A stretch of 64,000 nucleotides of DNA. Origin: Legionella sainthelensi. Its GTDB lineage: Bacteria; Pseudomonadota; Gammaproteobacteria; Legionellales; Legionellaceae. Under the pieces are notes generated by a model that was not told the origin of the DNA, did no database searches, and saw only the letters and a program-made list of their open reading frames with translations. Location of the stretch: the NCBI RefSeq assembly GCF_900637685.1, contig NZ_LR134388.1:3127001-3191000 (forward strand), written 5' to 3'. Made by a program: the position numbers and the translations under genes. Positions 19,814 through 30,241 of the stretch are shown here, in pieces; position 1 is the stretch's first letter, and the number at the start of each line of letters is the position of its first letter.

Positions 19814-22126
19814 TTAAAATCCAGAGGACAAGGCAAATTGGAACAATTGCTGTTGATCGAATTGCTGAGGATTCAAAGCCTTAGCCAAACTAAATGCTAA
19901 CGGACCAAAAGGAGAACGCCATTCAATAGACACACCAGCAGAATATCTTAAAGGTCCTTCATATTTTCCAGTTAAAGTGGGTAACGTATTTACTGCAAAT
20001 ACGTTACCTGCATCAACAAAAGCTGTTGTGCGTACATTGTCCCTACTTAAAGGATAAGGCAATATAATTCCTGCAGTTCCACTGAGTAATAAGTTACCCC
20101 CTACTGAGTTTCGGTAGTTGTCTAAAGGACCTAAAGAATAACTGTCATATCCGCGTACTTGACCTGGTTGCGCAGTACCCCCCGCATAATAATTCTCAAA
20201 AAATGGTAACCCATTATTATTAAACGCATTTCCATAACCTGCAAATCCTTGTAGAGAAAAAATCCACCCATGGGTTATAGGTTGATACAAACGAGCCTGA
20301 TAAGAACCTTTATAATAAGATAAAGATCCCGAAGTAGCGGGTAAAGCAATTACGGCAGCAGCTTGTTGGTTGATACCTCGAGTGGGATAAGGAAATTGGT
20401 CATAAGTATTACGACTCCATCCAGTAGATAAACGAATTTCGTGAAAATGTTTTCCATATAAATTTACAAAATTCTGAATAGGAACAACATAACCTACACT
20501 TTTAATATCTATATCCTGATAACCATATCCAAACTGTAATCGACTGATCTCACCTAATGGTAGGCTATAATTCACATCCCCACCAAAACGGTTCGAACTA
20601 TAAGTACTTACATTTAGATTTTTAGGATCGACTCGAGCAAAATACAGGTTAACTCCTCGTCCTATTCCTGTATCTGTATAAAAAGGATTATAGTAATTTA
20701 ACGTATAATCTTGTCCCCATTTACTTGCTGTAAATGCTGCGCCAATTGCTCGTCCCGTTCCCATAAAATTGTGTTGATTCACCGAAGCGTTCAATTGATA
20801 GCCATTGGTACCATAACCAATAGAAGCGCTTGCTTCAGCAGAAGGAGCTTCCTCTACTTGGACATCTAGATCAACCTGGTTATTTGCATCAGGGACTGGG
20901 GTGGTTTTTACATCAACATTTTTCAGATATCCCAGTAATCGCAACTGTCTTTCTGACTCTTTAATGTTATGTAAAGAGAGTAACCCTCCCTCATCCTGAC
21001 GAATGACGCTACGTAATACGTAATCACTCGTTTTGGTATTACCATGAAAATTAATACGACGGACATAAACATGTCGACCAGGCTGCACAATAAAGGTGAT
21101 AAATACTGTTTTCTCGTTCTCATCTAACTGAGGTTCCGCATTAATTGCTGGAAATCCATAACCTATATCCCCTAAGGCTAATCCAAACGAAGAAATAGTA
21201 TCAGTTACCTTTTTACGCGAAAAAACAGCACCTTTTTTAACTTGGACTAATGATTCAATCTTCTCCGGGGGTAGTATAGGTTTACCTACTACTTTATAGC
21301 CTGAAAAGTGATATTGAGGTCCTTCTTCAATGTGAACATTAATGTAAACATCCTTTCTATCCGGCGAAAGTAAAACCTGTGACGAGACAATTTTAAATTT
21401 TAAATACCCTCGATCCAAATAAAATGAGCGTAATGCTTCTAAAGATGCATCCATACCTTGTTTTGAATACTGATCTTTTTTAGTAAAATAGGTAAAAATA
21501 CCCGATTTAGATAAAGCAAATTCGGGTAACAATTCATTAGTAGTAAAATCATGATTACCAATTATTTTGATCTGTTTAATTCTTGATACTCGTCCTTCAG
21601 AAATAGTAACCGTAATCCCCACTCTATTATCTGTTAGTGGAGTAACTCGAGTTTCTATACGGGCGTTATACTTTCCTCTCGCATTATATGCTTGTTTTAG
21701 TTCCTTTTCTAAACGTTCTAAAGTGGATGTTTGGAAGACACGGCCTTTAACTAGCCCCATTTCCTTGAGAAAATCTTTCATTTTGTCACTGGGAATTTCC
21801 TTATTTCCTACGACACTAATTGAGCCAATTGTTGCCCTTTCTACTACGTTAACAATTAAAGTGTTGCCTTGACGCTCCAGAGAAACCGCCTGGAAAAAAC
21901 CAGTATCATAAAGAGCTCGAATAATCTCAGCAGTAGATTCAGAGCCAACTTCCTCACCCACTTGCACAGGAATGTAATTAAGAACTGTTCCGGTGGAAAC
22001 GCGTTGTAATCCTGTAACTTTGATACTTTTAACAACAAAAGTATCTGCTGCGATTGTTTGAGAAGACCAAGCAATAAGCGAGGAACAACAAATGCCTAAT
22101 ATTAATTTACTACTGATTTTTTTCAT
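19814..22126 (-). CDS. bamA: Outer-membrane assembly factor BamA
   Basis: 770 residues. Signal peptide residues 1-27 (cleavage after TIAA), five POTRA domains to about residue 425 (first one VKSIKVTGLQRVSTGTVLNY), then a 16-strand beta barrel. GQVRGYDSYSLGP (~660) carries the VRGF/Y loop-6 motif required for function. The protein ends in FQFALSSGF with a terminal aromatic, the BAM recognition signal. It inserts beta-barrel proteins into the outer membrane. It lies between rseP and skp as in most gammaproteobacteria. Confidence 0.97.
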   Translation of the reverse strand: MKKISSKLILGICCSSLIAWSSQTIAADTFVVKSIKVTGLQRVSTGTVLNYIPVQVGEEVGSESTAEIIRALYDTGFFQAVSLERQGNTLIVNVVERATIGSISVVGNKEIPSDKMKDFLKEMGLVKGRVFQTSTLERLEKELKQAYNARGKYNARIETRVTPLTDNRVGITVTISEGRVSRIKQIKIIGNHDFTTNELLPEFALSKSGIFTYFTKKDQYSKQGMDASLEALRSFYLDRGYLKFKIVSSQVLLSPDRKDVYINVHIEEGPQYHFSGYKVVGKPILPPEKIESLVQVKKGAVFSRKKVTDTISSFGLALGDIGYGFPAINAEPQLDENEKTVFITFIVQPGRHVYVRRINFHGNTKTSDYVLRSVIRQDEGGLLSLHNIKESERQLRLLGYLKNVDVKTTPVPDANNQVDLDVQVEEAPSAEASASIGYGTNGYQLNASVNQHNFMGTGRAIGAAFTASKWGQDYTLNYYNPFYTDTGIGRGVNLYFARVDPKNLNVSTYSSNRFGGDVNYSLPLGEISRLQFGYGYQDIDIKSVGYVVPIQNFVNLYGKHFHEIRLSTGWSRNTYDQFPYPTRGINQQAAAVIALPATSGSLSYYKGSYQARLYQPITHGWIFSLQGFAGYGNAFNNNGLPFFENYYAGGTAQPGQVRGYDSYSLGPLDNYRNSVGGNLLLSGTAGIILPYPLSRDNVRTTAFVDAGNVFAVNTLPTLTGKYEGPLRYSAGVSIEWRSPFGPLAFSLAKALNPQQFDQQQLFQFALSSGF

Positions 22127-22261
22127 TATTATTTTACGCCCAGTACTACGTGCACTTTTAATACCAAAATCGGTACACTAAAAATTGAACCACTTTTTAT
22201 AGGAAGTAGAAACTACTGTCAAGGTTTTGCTCCAATCCTTTGGAGCATAATAGTATTATAA

Positions 22262-23613
22262 TTAACCTGTAAGTCTGGATAAATCATTGGTTATTGCTAT
22301 AAACATAAGCACGACTAACAGCACTAAGCCAAAATAAGCTCCTGCTGATTTTAAACCATTAGACAAAGGTTTACGTTTAATTGCTTCTACTAAATAAAAC
22401 AATAGATGACCACCATCAAGCATAGGGATGGGTAATAAATTTAATGCACCTAAGCTGATACTCACGAGTGCAAGAAAAAACAAATAAGCAGCTAGTCCAT
22501 TTCTTCCAGAGTCTCCTGCCCCTTGCGCGATACCCACTGGACCACTAATACTATTTAATCCTAACTTACCCATTACTAATCGGCCCATTAGTGTAAATGT
22601 TGCCGTAGTTAACTGAGTTGTTTGTTTTAATGACGTGCCTATTGCTGTAAAAGGATCTTGCCTCTCTAAGCGTAACCAATGGGCAGGCCACTTAACTTTT
22701 TGTGATCGCACACCTAAAAAGCCTTCAATTTTACCCTTATTTTCTTGGCTTCCGGTGTGTACCATAATTTCTTGTATCGCTTTGTCCCTTTTAATAGTTA
22801 ATATTAATGATTTATCTGGATGTTTTTGCACAAAATCCACGAGAAACAACCAGTCTTTGAAAGACTTTCCATCAACACTTAAAATGATATCCCCATTTTG
22901 TAATCCGGATTTTGCTGCTGGAGAATCAGGCACTACTTCACCAACAACAGGTGGAATTGAAGGAATAAAAGGTTCTATACCCAAGCTTTGGAGTGGATCT
23001 GGTCTTTTACTATCCAACTGCCAATTAGCTAAAGGCAAAAATACTTGATGTTGACGTCCATCAACCAATGATTTAACCGTTAATTCTATAGTTTCCCCGG
23101 AGCCAACAAGAGGCATAATAGCATATTGAAAATCACGCCAGCTATTTATCTTGCTGCCATTGAGGGCAATAATTTCTTCTTTCGCTTCTAAACCTGCATG
23201 GGCAGCAATGCTGTTCGGTTTTACAGATTCAATCATAGGCGCCAAAGAGGGCATCCCAATAACCAATACCAACCATAAGGCAACAAAAGCAAAAAGGAAA
23301 TTAAATAAAGGACCTGCAAAAACAATTGCTGCTCTTTTCCAGAGTGTTTGGTTGTTAAATGCCAAATGACGCTCATTTTCTGCTACTTCGCCCTCAGATT
23401 CATCAAGCATTTTGACATATCCCCCAAAGGGATTAACGACCAGGCATACTCAGTTCCTTTTTTACCTTGCCATCGTGCCAAAATAGGTCCAAAACCAAAA
23501 GAAAAGCGGAGTACTTTGACACCACACCAACGTGCCACTTGAAAATGACCGTACTCATGAATTGTGACTAATAAGATCAAAGCCAAGAAAAAATAAAGCA
23601 AAGTTGAAAGCAT
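22262..23613 (-). pseudogene. rseP: Site-2 metalloprotease RseP, one-base frameshift as read
   Basis: The first 76-codon frame has the zinc motif HEYGH (His19-Glu-x-x-His23) and runs into the wrong frame after SLIPLG. The second frame starts in the middle with MLDESEGEVAENERHL and carries the two PDZ domains, the third zinc ligand motif LLPIPMLDGG and the final membrane helix. Adding one G to the G5 run (C5 on the plus strand, 23421-23425) gives ...LIPLGGYVKMLDESEG... and a 450-residue protein, exactly the usual length. RseP cleaves the anti-sigma factor RseA and signal-peptide remnants in the inner membrane and is essential in E. coli, so sequencing error or frameshifting must be considered. 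Confidence 0.9.
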
Positions 23614-23776
23614 AGTGCTATCCTAAAAATAGTGGTAACACCCCTGATAGCTATCCAATTGTTTAGACTTAGAAAAATATAAAGATAGGTGCTCACCAAT
23701 GGTGCAACCTACCAAAAACATCCTGTTTATTGATTAATTATTAAGTCCAAACAGCTTTAAAGGTTAACTCAAGAGG

Positions 23777-24559
23777 TTACATAGTTAATCCGAAATAAAA
23801 TAAAGGTAAAGCTGCAATCAAACTATCCAAACGATCTAAAATACCCCCATGGCCAGGAATTATGGCGCCTGTATCTTTTAAATGACACCTACGCTTCAAT
23901 ATACTGATAAATAAATCTCCGAAGATTGCAATTATTATAGTACATAAGGCTAAAACAAACCAATGAACCTGAGCAACAGGTTTAAAATAATAATAACCAC
24001 CCCAAGCAATAATCAAGGATAAAATCACGCCGCCAAATACTCCCTCCCAAGATTTTCCTGGGCTCACTTGAGGAATTAGCTTATGTTTTCCCATAATTTT
24101 ACCACTGAAATAAGCGCCTGAATCTGATGCCCAAATTAAAAACAACAAGTAAACTAATAGTTCCTTACCTTGAGATAAACTATATAAATGAAACAGGCTT
24201 TGCAAAAATAAAGGCAATAGTAACAAGCAAGCCCCAGCAACAATAACAGGATAACCCCAATATTTCTGTGAGCCAGGAAAAGTGATAATCGCAACAATAA
24301 TCAAACCCCATAAAATCAAGCCTAGGACTAGCCAATAAGAAAATAAATAACCACAACCCCACAAACCCAAAAGCAGCAACAAAACAAATCCAACTTGAGC
24401 ACTGATTTTTTTTATAGGAATTAATTGGAACGATTCTCGACCCGCAGCAATGTAAACGATTAAGACAATTCCTGCTAAAAGCCATTGATTGCCATAAAAA
24501 ATCAGCCATAAAACCAAGGGAATTAAAATCAATGCAGTTATAAGACGTTGTAGGAACAT
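23777..24559 (-). CDS. cdsA: Phosphatidate cytidylyltransferase CdsA
   Basis: 260 residues with about seven to eight hydrophobic membrane segments. It converts phosphatidic acid and CTP to CDP-diacylglycerol, the precursor of all phospholipids, at the inner membrane. The family signature lies near the C-terminus as KRRCHLKDTGAIIPGHGGIL followed by DRLDS. SDSGAYFSGKIMGKHKLIPQ with SPGKSWEG (~residues 145-175) is the second conserved block. It follows uppS and precedes rseP, the standard order. An AAGGG site precedes the ATG. Confidence 0.96.
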   Translation of the reverse strand: MFLQRLITALILIPLVLWLIFYGNQWLLAGIVLIVYIAAGRESFQLIPIKKISAQVGFVLLLLLGLWGCGYLFSYWLVLGLILWGLIIVAIITFPGSQKYWGYPVIVAGACLLLLPLFLQSLFHLYSLSQGKELLVYLLFLIWASDSGAYFSGKIMGKHKLIPQVSPGKSWEGVFGGVILSLIIAWGGYYYFKPVAQVHWFVLALCTIIIAIFGDLFISILKRRCHLKDTGAIIPGHGGILDRLDSLIAALPLFYFGLTM

Positions 24560-24720
24560 GATATTGCCCTTATGGTTTAAAAATTTATTTATGAGTTGTA
24601 TATAAAAATTAATGTATTTTTTATATTAAACTATTCCAATTTTAAAACGGGATCTCGTACAAACGCTATGCGTTTTACGGGATAACATTCGTTTAGCGGC
24701 ACAAAGGGATAAAAATACGC

Positions 24721-24734
24721 TTTATGTCGAACTC
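24721..24734 (+). repeat. Intergenic motif TTTATGTCGAACTC (copy A)
   Basis: One of four plus-strand copies of the same 12-14 base motif, here just beyond the uppS stop. It is preceded by GGATAAAAATACGC, a weak partial complement. Confidence 0.5.
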
Positions 24735-24741
24735 GCGTTAA

Positions 24742-25500
24742 TTAAGAAATTTGCCCAAATCTTCTTTTTCTTTTATTAAAGGATGCTAAAGCCAACTCCA
24801 ATTCATTCTCCCCGAAGTCTGGCCAATGGACTTCGCTAAAATAAAGCTCCGTATAGGCAAGTTGCCAAAGGAAAAAATTGCTAATCCGTAGCTCGCCACT
24901 GGTGCGAATAAATAAATCAGGATCAGGTAATCCTTCGGTGTCTAAATAACGAGCAAAAGTGATTTCATTAATTTCATCAATTTTTAATTCACCACTAAGG
25001 ACTGCTTGTGCCATTTTTTTTGCCGCATTTGCCACATCCCACTTGCCGCCATAATTAACCACTACATTCAAAGTGAATTGCTCATTTTTTGCTGTTAAAA
25101 CTTCTGCTTCATGCATTTGTTCTTGTAAAACTGGAGATAAAGAACTCCGATTTCCAGTAAAACGCATCTTTATTCCATGCTGATTTAATTCGGCTATTTC
25201 CTTGCGCAGAGATTCTAGAAATAATTCCATCAAAAAGCTTACCTCTTCAACAGGACGTAACCAGTTTTCAGAGCTAAACGCAAATAAACTAAGATAAGGC
25301 ACTCCTTTTGCCATACAGCAACGAATCATTTTCTTTACTGATTCAACTCCTGCTTTATGACCTTCAATGCGAGCCAATCCTTTACTTTCAGCCCAACGAC
25401 CATTTCCATCCATAACAATAGCAATATGCTGAGGAATTTTTTGCTCTGACACCATTCTTCCCAAACTAATAAATAGTGCATAGTCTAACTGCTTTAACAT
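24742..25500 (-). CDS. uppS: Isoprenyl (undecaprenyl) diphosphate synthase UppS
   Basis: It makes C55 undecaprenyl diphosphate from FPP and IPP, the lipid carrier for peptidoglycan and O-antigen. The catalytic Asp motif is [16 protein letters not shown], followed by the basic motif [21 protein letters not shown] and [18 protein letters not shown] complete the cis-prenyltransferase set. The start is uncertain: ATG 25500 (used, 252 residues), TTG 25518, or ATG 25455, which would give a more typical short N-terminus ([10 protein letters not shown]). None has a well-spaced Shine-Dalgarno. Both flanks of the gene carry the TTTATRTCGAACTC motif. Confidence 0.93.
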   Translation of the reverse strand: MLKQLDYALFISLGRMVSEQKIPQHIAIVMDGNGRWAESKGLARIEGHKAGVESVKKMIRCCMAKGVPYLSLFAFSSENWLRPVEEVSFLMELFLESLRKEIAELNQHGIKMRFTGNRSSLSPVLQEQMHEAEVLTAKNEQFTLNVVVNYGGKWDVANAAKKMAQAVLSGELKIDEINEITFARYLDTEGLPDPDLFIRTSGELRISNFFLWQLAYTELYFSEVHWPDFGENELELALASFNKRKRRFGQIS

Positions 25501-25638
25501 AAAAATGTCACTACTCAAAAACTATCTAAATGACGTGTGTTCGACGTAAGGTCACTTCCATGCTGTCTTTACGTTACTGAGCGAACGCTATCCCATAAAA
25601 GGCATCGCATTCATAGGGTATCTAGTTCTAAATAAAAT

Positions 25639-25680
25639 CAGTGCGATATAAAGAATCGACCTTTATTTTATATCGAACTC
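25639..25680 (+). repeat. Intergenic palindromic motif (copy B) upstream of gpmI and uppS
   Basis: The right arm TTTATATCGAACTC (25667-25680) faces a left arm CAGTGCGATATAAA (from 25639) that matches its reverse complement at 12 of 14 positions. It can form a hairpin. The surrounding 332-base uppS-gpmI gap holds no gene. Confidence 0.55.
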
Positions 25681-25850
25681 ACCCGAATCAATACTTTTTG
25701 GACAGGCGCAGATTGATGCATTGAAAGCATGATATCACAGACAAAATTGTTCTGATTCCATGTAAATTTCTCAGAAACTAAGGAATGCATTACAAATTAA
25801 GTCATGTATAATCTTTCTTCTGAATTTGATCCTATTTTGCGGAGTATTAC

Positions 25851-27392
25851 ATGCAAAAAAAAACGCCATTATTGCTCATGATTTTGGATGGTTGGGGGTA
25901 TAACGAAAATAACCAATATAATGCTATTGCCCAAGCCAAAACACCTCAATGGGATGAATGGTGGAAAAACTGCCCACATATTCTTTTGCAAGCCGCTGGT
26001 GATTCTGTAGGGTTGCCTGATGCACAAATGGGTAATTCAGAAGTAGGACATATGCATATTGGCGCAGGCCGAGTTATAGAACAAGATTTCACCCGAATCA
26101 ACAAAAGTATAAAAAATGGTCAATTCGCGAATAATCCTGTTTTTTGTAACGTTATTACTACATTACAAAAAACTGAAAAAGCATTGCATATCATGGGATT
26201 ATTCTCCCCAGGTGGGGTTCATAGCCATGAGCAACATTTATTTGCTTTACTTGACTTATGTGTTCAACAAAAATTTACCGCGGTTTATCTGCATTTATTC
26301 CTGGATGGGCGCGACACTCCGCCGCAAAGCGCATTATTAAGCTTAGAACGCCTGGAGTCATACCTTAAAACTCACCCAGTAGCGACTATAGCTTCGATTA
26401 GTGGGCGTTATTATGCGATGGATAGAGATAATCGGTGGGACAGAATAGAACAAGTTTATTCCGTATTAACCCAAAGCGAGAGCAAGTATCATTTTGCAGA
26501 TGCAGAAACTGCGATAAAATCGTATTATCGGGAAAATCTGTCCGACGAATTTATACCCCCAACTCAAATTGCTAAGCCGCACTCAATTAAGGATGGTGAT
26601 GCTGTTTTATTTTTTAATTTTCGTGCAGATAGAGCCCGCCAACTCTCCACGGCTTTTCTTGATCCTGAATTTAAAAAGTTTAACCGAACAATTAAGCCCC
26701 AATTATCTTATTTTGTCAGTATGACTCAATATGATAAAAACTTACCAACGACGGCAGCTTTCCCACCAATTCCCTTAAATAATACTCTAGGAGAGGTCCT
26801 TGCCACCCACGGATTAAGTCAATTACGTATTGCAGAAACCGAAAAATATGCCCATGTCACTTTTTTCTTTAATGGTGGCAATGAAAATGTTTTTCCCAAT
26901 GAAGAACGGGTTCTAATTCCGTCTCCTAAGATTGCTACCTATAATTTACAACCTGAAATGAGCGCCCCTCAATTAACACAGCAATTAATTGCAGCGATTG
27001 ACAGCCAAGCATATGATGTAATTATTTGTAATTATGCTAATGCTGATATGGTTGGTCATAGCGGAGATTTTGCAGCAACTGTTACTGCCATAGAATGCCT
27101 AGATCAATGTATGAGTCAAGTATGGCATGCATTAGCGCAACACGGCGGCCAATTATTGATTACATCCGATCATGGCAATGCTGAAGAAATGTTTGACGAA
27201 AATACCCATCAAGCACATACTGCTCATACAAGTGAGCCTGTACCTTTGTTATACGTTGGGGGGCTTTGGCATTTTACTTACAGCGAAGGAAGTTTAACGG
27301 ATATTGCGCCAACGATGTTGACCTTACTCGGAATTACTCCTCCAGCTGAAATGACCGGTCATTCATTATTAGAAAAAAATATTCATGAATAA
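25851..27392 (+). CDS. gpmI: 2,3-bisphosphoglycerate-independent phosphoglycerate mutase
   Basis: 513 residues, full length. It interconverts 3- and 2-phosphoglycerate in glycolysis/gluconeogenesis using two Mn ions. The first metal/phosphatase block is LLMILDGWGYNE (residues ~6-17). The phospho-Ser is in QMGNSEVGHMHIGAGR (~61-76). FFNFRADRARQL and ITSDHGNAEEMFDE complete the alkaline-phosphatase-superfamily metal site. Its 3' end overlaps the downstream envC-like gene by eight bases, so the two are probably cotranscribed with ctpA. Confidence 0.97.
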   Translation: MQKKTPLLLMILDGWGYNENNQYNAIAQAKTPQWDEWWKNCPHILLQAAGDSVGLPDAQMGNSEVGHMHIGAGRVIEQDFTRINKSIKNGQFANNPVFCNVITTLQKTEKALHIMGLFSPGGVHSHEQHLFALLDLCVQQKFTAVYLHLFLDGRDTPPQSALLSLERLESYLKTHPVATIASISGRYYAMDRDNRWDRIEQVYSVLTQSESKYHFADAETAIKSYYRENLSDEFIPPTQIAKPHSIKDGDAVLFFNFRADRARQLSTAFLDPEFKKFNRTIKPQLSYFVSMTQYDKNLPTTAAFPPIPLNNTLGEVLATHGLSQLRIAETEKYAHVTFFFNGGNENVFPNEERVLIPSPKIATYNLQPEMSAPQLTQQLIAAIDSQAYDVIICNYANADMVGHSGDFAATVTAIECLDQCMSQVWHALAQHGGQLLITSDHGNAEEMFDENTHQAHTAHTSEPVPLLYVGGLWHFTYSEGSLTDIAPTMLTLLGITPPAEMTGHSLLEKNIHE

Positions 27393-28608
27393 ACGTAATT
27401 GTACTATGTGTTGTAGCTCAAATCAGTCGGATACCAAGCGAAATCGTTTGTTCTCTTTGGTCAAAATGAATCAAAAACGAAAACCTAGTCATTGGCAAAA
27501 AGTAGCTATTTATTGTAACAGATCCCTCTTGGGGATACTTTTTTGCTTCAATATTTATGCAGAATCATCCCCCGCCGTACTGCAAACACAAAATAAGCTT
27601 AAACAGCTAGATGCCCAAATTAATAGCTTACAACAAACATTAAATTCTGCGCATGATAAACGTGGCGTTTTAAATAAAGAGTTATCAGAAACTGAAAAAC
27701 AAATCGGTGCGTGTGTGCAAAAATTGCGCTCGATACAAAATGATATAAATAGTACAGAAAATAAAATTGTTGGGTTACAAAATCAAGTCAATCAGTTAAA
27801 CAAACAACTTACCACGCAACAACAATTACTGACCAATCACATACGCGCACGTTACCACATGGGGGAATACCAACCGCTCAAGTTACTACTCAATCAAGAT
27901 GATCCAAATAAAGTAAGTCGGATTTTAACCTATTATCAATATATCGTTAAATCACGGCAACAACTTATCAACCAAATCGATAAAACGCGTAAAAACCTTA
28001 CTGAAAGTAAAGAAAAACTCCGAACTGAGCTCATAGCCAATAAACAACTTAAAACTGAATTAACACAACATCAGGAAAAGCTTAACCAAAATAAAGGGTA
28101 CCATACCGCTCTCATTCAATCGCTTAATCATGAAATTCAAAGCAAACAAAATACATTACATGAAGCTAAGAAAAATAAAGAGAATTTAGCTCGCCTATTA
28201 AAATCATTATCGCAACAAAGCATCACCCAAACGAGTAAGCCTTTTAGTCAAATGCGCAAAAAATTGCCGCTTCCAGTGCAGACTCAAGGCCGATCATATC
28301 GCAACATGCATCAAGGAGTGACATTTTTTGCCGAAGAAGGAGCCGTAGTTACTGCCGTTTACCCAGGTAAAATAGTGTTTAGTGATTGGCTTAAGGGTTA
28401 TGGTTTACTTCTTATTGTTGATCATGGCCAGGGTTTCATGACTTTATACGCTCATAATCAATCGTTATTTAAAAGAAAAGGGCAATACGTAAATCAAAAT
28501 GAGCAAATTGCGAGTGTAGGCCATAGCGGCGGAATTAAACAAAACGGTCTATACTTTGAAATAAGATTAAAGGGAAAGGCTATTCCGCCATTAAACTGGT
28601 TGTCTTAG
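27385..28608 (+). CDS. envC: EnvC-like murein hydrolase activator (degenerate LytM)
   Basis: 407 residues from the first ATG, which overlaps gpmI; ATG 27466 is a possible later start just before a signal anchor (KVAIYCNRSLLGILFCFNIY). A long coiled coil follows (~65-290, Gln/Lys/Leu-rich heptads). The C-terminal LytM/M23 domain keeps the fold (GVTFFAEEGAVVTAVYPGKI, LYAHN), but the metal-binding His/Asp residues are lost: the usual HLHFE block reads NGLYFEIR. This matches EnvC, which activates amidases at the division septum rather than cutting murein itself. gpmI-envC-ctpA is a conserved gammaproteobacterial order. Confidence 0.88.
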   Translation: MNKRNCTMCCSSNQSDTKRNRLFSLVKMNQKRKPSHWQKVAIYCNRSLLGILFCFNIYAESSPAVLQTQNKLKQLDAQINSLQQTLNSAHDKRGVLNKELSETEKQIGACVQKLRSIQNDINSTENKIVGLQNQVNQLNKQLTTQQQLLTNHIRARYHMGEYQPLKLLLNQDDPNKVSRILTYYQYIVKSRQQLINQIDKTRKNLTESKEKLRTELIANKQLKTELTQHQEKLNQNKGYHTALIQSLNHEIQSKQNTLHEAKKNKENLARLLKSLSQQSITQTSKPFSQMRKKLPLPVQTQGRSYRNMHQGVTFFAEEGAVVTAVYPGKIVFSDWLKGYGLLLIVDHGQGFMTLYAHNQSLFKRKGQYVNQNEQIASVGHSGGIKQNGLYFEIRLKGKAIPPLNWLS

Positions 28609-28698
28609 GTTTTTTGATCCCTGGCACCTAAATTGCATTTCAATAATTATAACAAAAGAAAATGGCTTATATTCTGGCCTGTATCTGAGGAGATCGTT

Positions 28699-30051
28699 AT
28701 GTTGCTAAGAAAACTACATCCATGCTCGCTTGCGATAGCGTATGCAATGACTCTTATGTTGTCTCTGCCAGTATTCGCAGATGATGAATTGAATACAGAT
28801 ACATCAAGCAATGCCTCGAATTCAGACTCCAAAGCAGTACCCTTAGAAGATGTGCAAAGATTTTCTAATGCAATTGGTGAAATTAAAAAATATTATGTTA
28901 AGCCTATAGATGATAAAGAACTTTTTGATAATGCCATTCGTGGGATGCTCAGTGGCCTTGATCCTCACTCAAGCTATCTAGATGAAGAAGAATTTAAAGA
29001 GTTACAAACATCTACTAGCGGTGAATTTGGTGGTCTAGGCTTAGAAGTAACCATGGAGGACGGGGTTGTCAAAGTAGTCACTCCACTTGTTGATACTCCC
29101 GCCTTCAAAGCAGGAATCAAATCTGGGGACTATATCATCAAATTAGGCAAAGAATCCGTTCAGGGGCTCTCTTTAAAAGACGCGGTAAACATAATGCGTG
29201 GTAAAGCTGGGAGCACCATTGAATTAACTGTACTACGTAAAGGTGTAAATAAAGCACTTACATTTGATTTGGTACGAGAAGTTATTCAAATCAAAAGCGT
29301 TCAAAGTAAATTATTAGCTCCAGGATACGGTTACATTCGTTTAACTCAGTTCCAAGCTTTAACTGGAAAGGATATGTTACAAGCGATTGCTCAACTAAAA
29401 CAAAAATCTGGCGGCAACCTAAAAGGTCTTATACTGGATTTAAGAAACAATCCAGGAGGATTACTTGATTCAGCCATTCAAGTTTCTGATGCATTTTTAG
29501 GCAAAGATAAGTCAGGAAAACCTGAAACCATTGTTTCTACTAAAGGACGATTACCCGGCTCAGATTTCACTGCGCTATCAAAAGGCCTGGATGTTTTACA
29601 TAATGCGCCAATGGTTGTGCTTATCAATAATGGTTCCGCCTCTGCTGCTGAAATTGTAGCTGGAGCACTTAAAGATAATAAACGGGCAGTGATTTTGGGG
29701 ACAACAAGTTTTGGCAAAGGCTCTGTACAAACTGTGTTGCCTTTAGATAATAAAACTGGAATCAAGTTAACTACAGCACTTTACTACACCCCTTCAGGTA
29801 CATCCATCCAAGCAACAGGGATTGTTCCTGATATCGTAGTAAACGAAGTAGAAATTCCAAAAAATGCAGCTAAGACTGCTGATGCAACTGGATTTAGTGA
29901 AGCAGATCTGAATGGACATATACTTAACAAAAGTGTAGAAAAAACAAAAGCAAAAAGCACCAAAGCAGTGTTGGATGACTTAATGCACAATGACTACCAA
30001 CTCTATGCCGCACTAACTGTATTAGAAGGCATGTCTTTAGCCAACAGATAA
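28699..30051 (+). CDS. ctpA: C-terminal processing protease CtpA (S41)
   Basis: 450 residues from the ATG with a GAGGAG site six bases upstream; an earlier in-frame ATG lacks one. Signal peptide MLLRKLHPCSLAIAYAMTLM then LSLPVFA. The PDZ domain is at ~95-180 (FGGLGLEVTMEDGVVKVVTP). The catalytic Ser313 is in NGSASAAEIVAG and Lys340 in SFGKGSVQT, the Ser-Lys dyad of S41 peptidases. It acts in the periplasm on C-termini of envelope proteins, including murein hydrolases, which suits its place after envC. Confidence 0.95.
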   Translation: MLLRKLHPCSLAIAYAMTLMLSLPVFADDELNTDTSSNASNSDSKAVPLEDVQRFSNAIGEIKKYYVKPIDDKELFDNAIRGMLSGLDPHSSYLDEEEFKELQTSTSGEFGGLGLEVTMEDGVVKVVTPLVDTPAFKAGIKSGDYIIKLGKESVQGLSLKDAVNIMRGKAGSTIELTVLRKGVNKALTFDLVREVIQIKSVQSKLLAPGYGYIRLTQFQALTGKDMLQAIAQLKQKSGGNLKGLILDLRNNPGGLLDSAIQVSDAFLGKDKSGKPETIVSTKGRLPGSDFTALSKGLDVLHNAPMVVLINNGSASAAEIVAGALKDNKRAVILGTTSFGKGSVQTVLPLDNKTGIKLTTALYYTPSGTSIQATGIVPDIVVNEVEIPKNAAKTADATGFSEADLNGHILNKSVEKTKAKSTKAVLDDLMHNDYQLYAALTVLEGMSLANR

Positions 30052-30084
30052 TCGCTTTAGTATCCCAATAATTTTTAATCTATG

Positions 30085-30120
30085 GCCTGGGTGAAGTAAA
30101 TAACCCGGGCTTTTTATTTT
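30085..30120 (+). terminator. Rho-independent terminator after ctpA
   Basis: Stem GCCTGGGT (30085-30092) with ACCCGGGC (30103-30110), one G-T wobble, ten-base loop, followed by TTTTTATTTT. Confidence 0.85.
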
Positions 30121-30179
30121 GTATTGTAGTTGTATGATTTGGGATGACTTTTCAACAAAAACCCAATAAAGTCATCCGA

Positions 30180-30205
30180 GTTGAAATTTTAGTTTTTGCC
30201 CTCAT
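30180..30205 (+). promoter_or_regulatory. Candidate heat-shock (sigma-32-like) promoter of htpX
   Basis: GTTGAAA (30180-30186), 12 bases, then CCCTCAT (30199-30205) resembles CTTGAAA-N13-CCCCAT-like sigma-32 elements. It would start transcription about 30 bases before the htpX ATG. HtpX is a heat-shock/envelope-stress gene in E. coli. Visual match only. Confidence 0.35.
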
Positions 30206-30241
30206 TATTTAGAATAATGCGAATTAATGATGAGTTATAAA

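Noticed and set aside
27385-28608. Active M23 peptidase call for the EnvC-like protein
   Set aside because: The zinc-binding His and Asp residues of M23 are replaced, as in EnvC activators.
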